A stretch of 64,000 bases of DNA, from positions 186,001 through 250,000 of the forward strand of contig KV748252.1 in the NCBI GenBank assembly GCA_001692895.1, given 5' to 3'. The notes beneath the pieces are model-generated. The model worked only from the letters and a program-made list of their open reading frames with translations, was not told where the DNA came from and made no database searches. Position numbers and translations under genes: made by a program. Source of the stretch: Cenococcum geophilum 1.58. Its lineage: Eukaryota; Ascomycota; Dothideomycetes; Gloniales; Gloniaceae. Positions 59,907-64,000 of the stretch are shown one piece after another. The first letter of the stretch is position 1. Every line of letters starts with the position of its first letter.

Positions 59907-62567
59907 CTATCCAACAACCGTCCCCATCCCCTCTCCCTCTCCTCTCCCCAAATACCGCTGCACCGCCTCCTCCTCAGCCTCGCTCTCCTCCTCATCATCC
60001 CCAAATGCCGCACTGCCCTCCTCATCCGTCCCATCAAGCTCAAACTCCGCCCCGTCACTCTCATCCAGCTCTGCCACACCACCTGCGTCGACTTCCTCGT
60101 CCTCCACCCCGCTATCGCCGACGAAGACGCGCGACTGACGCCGGATCTCCTGCAGAAAGCTGCCGCGCCGCTCCCTCGGCACCGTCTGCTCGCGCGGTGA
60201 ACGCAGCTCGAACATCGAGGTGGACCGCTGGTCCGTTAGCGCGTACGGCGGCCCGCTCCGCGCGCCGCCGTCGCCGCTGGACTTGCGGCTCGGAGGGCGC
60301 GGGCTCGTCGGCGACGCGAGCGCGCTCCACCACCCCGAGAGCCGCTTGCTGATGGAGGGGCTGTCTTGTCGCTCGTCGCGTCGGTTATTGGTGCTCTTAG
60401 AGTAGGCGGTAGCGGGGACGTCGGTGGGGGGTGTGGCGGCGGGCGTGGCGGCGAGGGAGAAGCCCAGGGGAAGGGCGATGGGGGAGCCGGGCCGCGGCGA
60501 GGACGACGACGATGACGTGGTAGAGAGCGGGTTTGCGCCCGCGCTGTCGTCCTTGGCGCGTCTCGAGGAGCGCAGCAGCCCGCGGATATCGTCTTCAGAG
60601 AGGATGTTCGCGATGCCGCCGTCTTGGGTGCGGGCGGGGCGGGTGGCGCGCCGGCCTTGTTGGATCAGCCGTTCGAGCTTCGCGCGGTTGGCGATGAAGT
60701 TGAGATTCGGGAAGGTGGATTGCTGCCCGACGTGGATCATGCGGGCTAAACGCTGCGGGGAAGGGTCTGAGAGGATGTGGTAGAAGTCTGAGGGGATGGA
60801 TTTGGGCCAGATGGTTATGGTGCCGCTGAAGCGCTGCAGCCAGATTTCGCTCCAGTCCTGGCCCATGGGGCGTGGGAGAAGCTCAAGATGGCGTAGCACT
60901 TTAAGCCATTTGGTCAAGTCGAGTTTCAGATACTGCTCAGTAGCGGAACCAAGAAAACCGCCGCGCCAGCCACGGCCCCGACGATGAGTAACGGGATGGC
61001 CGACAGAGCCACGGGAGGAAAAGAAGAATAGATTGATATGTGGGTTAACCTGGCTGACGATGCTGAAGCGTACGTTAAAGTGAAGGTTGAGCGTTTTGAG
61101 GGGAATGTCTGTGCGGAGAGAGCCATCTTTCCATTTATGTCCAAATGAGTAAGGAGCCAGAGTTCCATCTCTAGTCTTCTTCATAAGCACAACAGGGTTG
61201 AGGATGCCGGGGACGGCAGCGGAGGCGAGGACTGCAGACCAAATCACACAGTCAGGGGAAGTGAGATAATTTGCCAAGATAGTAGGAGAGTGCGGATCAG
61301 ATGGTACGCATGAGACGTTGAGAATGCGTCCAGTCCGATTGTAAGCTTCCCGGAAAGTCATGCTGCCCCTACAAAACCATGCACAGCGCTGTGCCCAATC
61401 AATGCTATCGAAGCGGGCACCGGTACGATACCAACGCTTGATCCATGTAAGGGTATCGTCATGACATGCAGTAATGCGATGAGCTAGGGCTGGGACAAGG
61501 AGCTTCTTCAGTTCGTCGTCTGTACGGGTGGCCAAGAGAGCGGCAACGAGTGCACCCCCTGAGGTACCAGTTATGACTTCCGGTATAAGGTTGGCATCCA
61601 GAAGAGCCTTGGCAACTCCAAAATGGTAGAACGCAAAGGTGGCGCCACCAGAAAGGCAGAGCGCGGTACGTCCAAAGTTCGAGCTAAGATGTTTGAACAT
61701 TGTTCTTTTGCTTTCCTGGTCAATCTGTTTGGTTCGTAGAAGTAGTTTCAAGGAAGATTCAACTTCATCCACGAAGCTCTGCACCAGGTCTTTTGTCCCG
61801 TAGTAAGTCTCGCTGTAGAGTCTCGGGTTCTCGAAACCAACGAAATTGTTCTTTACGCAAGCTTCCAAAAGACCTCGCAGTTCCTCGACAGCCTTTTGAG
61901 GTTCATGGGAGGCCTTACCATTACTATTACTATTTCCTGTTTCATCCGATTCTACGCGCGACCGCAGTTTGGCCAACTGCTCTATAACCCTCCTAGTCGT
62001 TTTACTGTCGTAGTATGCATACTCGTCGACCATTTTCCACGCATCATTCCCAAGATATTTATCCAGCTCTTTGGCCGCATCCACCCACTCCTCATATGTA
62101 TTTGTACTTTGTAAATTCCTCCGTAACCTCTCTCTTCGCCCTCGCCATGTGACCCAGTGCTCGTAAAGATAAATATATAGTCTTGTGAGCAAGTAAGATG
62201 TACTTAGAAATAGCAACCAGCCGAAGGCCACTATGAGGAAGGGCCATTTCAGCAGGATGTAAACGAAACCCTCGCGAGTCTCATCCCTACCACGCCGAGC
62301 CGATCGTTTCTGCTTCCTCCTTCTCCGAACCCGCTGATGTATGGGCCTCCAGTCGTTGAGCGCTGTGATGAAAGTTCTCGGTTTGGGAGCTTGGGCGGTG
62401 AGGTCTTCCGCGGAAGGAGAATTCTCGGGAGCCGCGAGAGCTCTGGAAAATTGAGTGAAGTCGTCCTCGATCACGAAGTCATTATCGAAATCGGGAAGAA
62501 GGGTGAAGTCGAATGCGGGGGCGGAGTAGGGAGCAGGGCCATCGGTCTCTTTCTTGACATCAGCCAT
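59907..62567 (-). CDS. Patatin-like phospholipase/triacylglycerol lipase
   Basis: A single-exon gene of 886 residues. The N-terminal cytosolic region is followed by a membrane-anchoring hydrophobic segment at about 102-135 (FVYILLKWPFLIVAFGWLLF...). The patatin domain has the oxyanion loop SGGATFAFYHFG, the nucleophile motif GTSGG (Ser336) and the catalytic Asp481 in DGSLRTDIP, forming the Ser-Asp dyad of the family. The long C-terminal tail is Ser/Pro-rich, then strongly acidic. Related yeast enzymes (Tgl3/4/5 group) hydrolyse triacylglycerol or phospholipid at lipid droplets; the exact substrate here is inferred. Fungal homologues of this length and layout are common, and the start MADVKKE fits. 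It is divergent from the QRI7-type gene with 286 bp between the start codons. Confidence 0.93.
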   Translation of the reverse strand: MADVKKETDGPAPYSAPAFDFTLLPDFDNDFVIEDDFTQFSRALAAPENSPSAEDLTAQAPKPRTFITALNDWRPIHQRVRRRRKQKRSARRGRDETREGFVYILLKWPFLIVAFGWLLFLSTSYLLTRLYIYLYEHWVTWRGRRERLRRNLQSTNTYEEWVDAAKELDKYLGNDAWKMVDEYAYYDSKTTRRVIEQLAKLRSRVESDETGNSNSNGKASHEPQKAVEELRGLLEACVKNNFVGFENPRLYSETYYGTKDLVQSFVDEVESSLKLLLRTKQIDQESKRTMFKHLSSNFGRTALCLSGGATFAFYHFGVAKALLDANLIPEVITGTSGGALVAALLATRTDDELKKLLVPALAHRITACHDDTLTWIKRWYRTGARFDSIDWAQRCAWFCRGSMTFREAYNRTGRILNVSCVPSDPHSPTILANYLTSPDCVIWSAVLASAAVPGILNPVVLMKKTRDGTLAPYSFGHKWKDGSLRTDIPLKTLNLHFNVRFSIVSQVNPHINLFFFSSRGSVGHPVTHRRGRGWRGGFLGSATEQYLKLDLTKWLKVLRHLELLPRPMGQDWSEIWLQRFSGTITIWPKSIPSDFYHILSDPSPQRLARMIHVGQQSTFPNLNFIANRAKLERLIQQGRRATRPARTQDGGIANILSEDDIRGLLRSSRRAKDDSAGANPLSTTSSSSSSPRPGSPIALPLGFSLAATPAATPPTDVPATAYSKSTNNRRDERQDSPSISKRLSGWWSALASPTSPRPPSRKSSGDGGARSGPPYALTDQRSTSMFELRSPREQTVPRERRGSFLQEIRRQSRVFVGDSGVEDEEVDAGGVAELDESDGAEFELDGTDEEGSAAFGDDEEESEAEEEAVQRYLGRGEGEGMGTVVG

Positions 62568-62853
62568 GAGGAGAGGAAAAGCGTTCGATCATTGAAGCGT
62601 TGGTGAAGGGGTGGTCGTATAGGCTAGGGGATATTTTGGCGGAATGGTGTGGTGACAGTCGGCGTTTGTTGGTCATGTCCGTAAAATCGGCATTCCATGT
62701 GACGTCGTTACAGGTACATATGCAAGACCGCGCGAGACCCTGAATGGTCCGGGCTGTAAGGCGACTGCGCCCGTCGAGAAAGCTTCTTTTGCTATCGACA
62801 TCCCACCGACATCCCACCAATATCCTACCAACAACCTGACCCAATTGACCCCT
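62568..62853. promoter_or_regulatory. Shared bidirectional promoter region
   Basis: 286 bp separate the divergent start codons of the patatin-like gene and the QRI7-type gene, so both promoters and 5' leaders must lie here. A direct repeat ACATCCCACC(A/G) occurs twice at about 62799-62820. No TATA box is obvious. Confidence 0.6.
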
Positions 62854-64000
62854 ATGCGCCCGTCTTCACTCCTCATGCGTACTCTCTCGCGCACTCGTGG
62901 TCTTGGTTCTATCCTCCCAGCAAGAATATCTCGCATACTTGTGCACAACAGACGGCCACTCATTACTCTCGCCATAGAAACATCATGCGACGACACTTCT
63001 GTCGCCATACTTGAACATAGGGATCGCTCACGGTTTCCCAGGGCTGTTCTCCACTTCCACAAGAAGATAACCTCGAACAATTCTGTATACCAAGGTGTCC
63101 ATCCCATCGTATCACTTGAATCGCACCAAGAGAGTCTTGCAACTCTTATCAACGAAGCCATACAGGAGCTTCCCAGTGCAGATCTCCGCGAAGGTGATGA
63201 TGCAATTGCCGTCGCAAACCAAGCATGGCGAAGAAGAAAACCAGATTTCATCTCCGTCACCCGTGGCCCTGGCATGCGCTCCAACTTGTTCACTGGGCTC
63301 GATACCGCCAAAGGGCTAGCAGTAGCATGGCAGGTACTTGATACTAGACTGGGGGAAAGTAAATGGATTGAAGGCTAATGGTCTAGGTTCCTTTGGTAGG
63401 AGTACATCATATGCAAGCACACGCGTTGACACCACGTCTGGTTGCCGCATTGCAGCCGTCTGGGCAAGTCACTTCAGCGGGAGGCTTGAGTTGGAATATT
63501 TTCAGAAGTAACAATGGACCTGGTCCGAGCTCGAATAGCCCGGACTTTCCCTTCCTTTCCGTACTTGTATCCGGTGGTCACACCCTTCTCATCCACTCGA
63601 CTTCCTTGACGGACCATAGTATTCTTGCATCGACGTCCGACATTGCTATCGGCGATTGCTTAGATAAAATTGCCCGCGTTGTTCTTCCCGCAAACTTACT
63701 CACAACTCCAGAGGGTACTATGTACGGAGCACTGCTTGAGAAGTTTGCCTTCCCAGAGATGGTGAAGGAAGAAGTGTTGCAAGAAGATGACATCGAAGAA
63801 GATGTTGATTATGACGATTGCGAAAAATACAAATCTCCATACTTTTTGGAGGATCGCCCGGCCAAAGATTACGGCGAGGAAAATGCAGCTGCACAGGCAT
63901 ATGCTTACACAGCGCCAAAGAGCCGCGGCGAAGAACATACAAAACGAGTAACTGAGTGGGGCTGGGGATTCAGCCCGCCTCTTGCTAATTCAGCCGGTGG
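62854..64000 (+). CDS. QRI7: Mitochondrial tRNA threonylcarbamoyltransferase, QRI7-type (5' part)
   Basis: Exon 1 is 62854-63333; a 53-nt intron ends at 63386; exon 2 is open to the window end, so the 3' part is missing. The Kae1/TsaD/Qri7 family transfers threonylcarbamoyl to A37 of tRNAs that read ANN codons. Visible motifs are the ASKHA start LAIETSCDDTS (about residues 38-48), the RGPGMRSNLFTGL loop, the metal-binding HHMQAH at the start of exon 2, and SVLVSGGHTLL. The first 30 residues are Arg/Ser/Leu-rich without acids, a mitochondrial presequence, which points to QRI7 rather than the cytosolic KAE1. After the DCLDKIAR motif an unusually acidic stretch (KEEVLQEDDIEEDVDYDD) appears. A TTG-initiated frame starts at 62845; the first ATG, 62854, is preferred. 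Confidence 0.9.

Overview
The window reads as chromosomal DNA of a filamentous ascomycete (Pezizomycotina). Intact genes carry short GT-AG introns of about 48-90 nt. The families are typical of these fungi: a secreted GH3 beta-glucosidase, an FAD monooxygenase, a patatin-like lipid hydrolase and a mitochondrial tRNA threonylcarbamoyltransferase. The middle of the window carries the C-to-T/G-to-A scarring of repeat-induced point mutation (RIP). Scattered single N bases inside the repeats indicate a draft assembly. No species is assigned.

Left arm (1-9.2 kb), gene-bearing but partly decayed: a short tandem repeat, a broken MFS transporter gene, an intact salicylate-hydroxylase-like FAD monooxygenase, and a three-exon beta-glucosidase on the minus strand.

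Centre (about 9.2-47.9 kb): a TA-rich, RIP-inactivated transposon nest made of three stacks. Stack 1 is an 8.2-kb unit (9549-17769) holding two convergent decayed genes, a DUF6589-type protein and a RecQ-like helicase. Its ends form hairpins, it is densely dotted with the octamer ATATCCGC/GCGGATAT, and it is split by a 1.8-kb TIR element with TA target duplication and minisatellites inside. Stack 2 is a Tad1-like LINE (18057-31639, 14-bp TSD) split by a Ty3/gypsy chromovirus with 421-bp LTRs (18202-26206, 5-bp TSD ACTCG). Stack 3 is a tyrosine-recombinase retrotransposon of the DIRS/PAT kind (about 32556-47945, split direct repeats). It is split by a second LINE in reverse orientation (35304-45644, 15-bp TSD), which is itself split by a second DIRS/PAT-like element (36618-41358, no TSD). 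The TSDs and rejoined target sites give the order of insertion.

Right arm (48-64 kb): a minus-strand gene whose product joins a homeodomain-like region, zinc fingers and a Ser/Thr kinase domain; a decayed NRPS-like gene; a five-exon 158-aa conserved fungal protein; a two-exon 416-aa protein of unknown function; a patatin-like lipid hydrolase; and, divergent from it across 286 bp, the 5' part of a QRI7-type gene cut by the window end. Accessory and broken genes flank the transposon nest on both sides, and housekeeping genes appear only towards the right end.

The best candidate for something undescribed is the DUF6589 + RecQ unit with its hairpin ends and repeated octamer. The homeodomain-zinc finger-kinase architecture is the next most unusual item.
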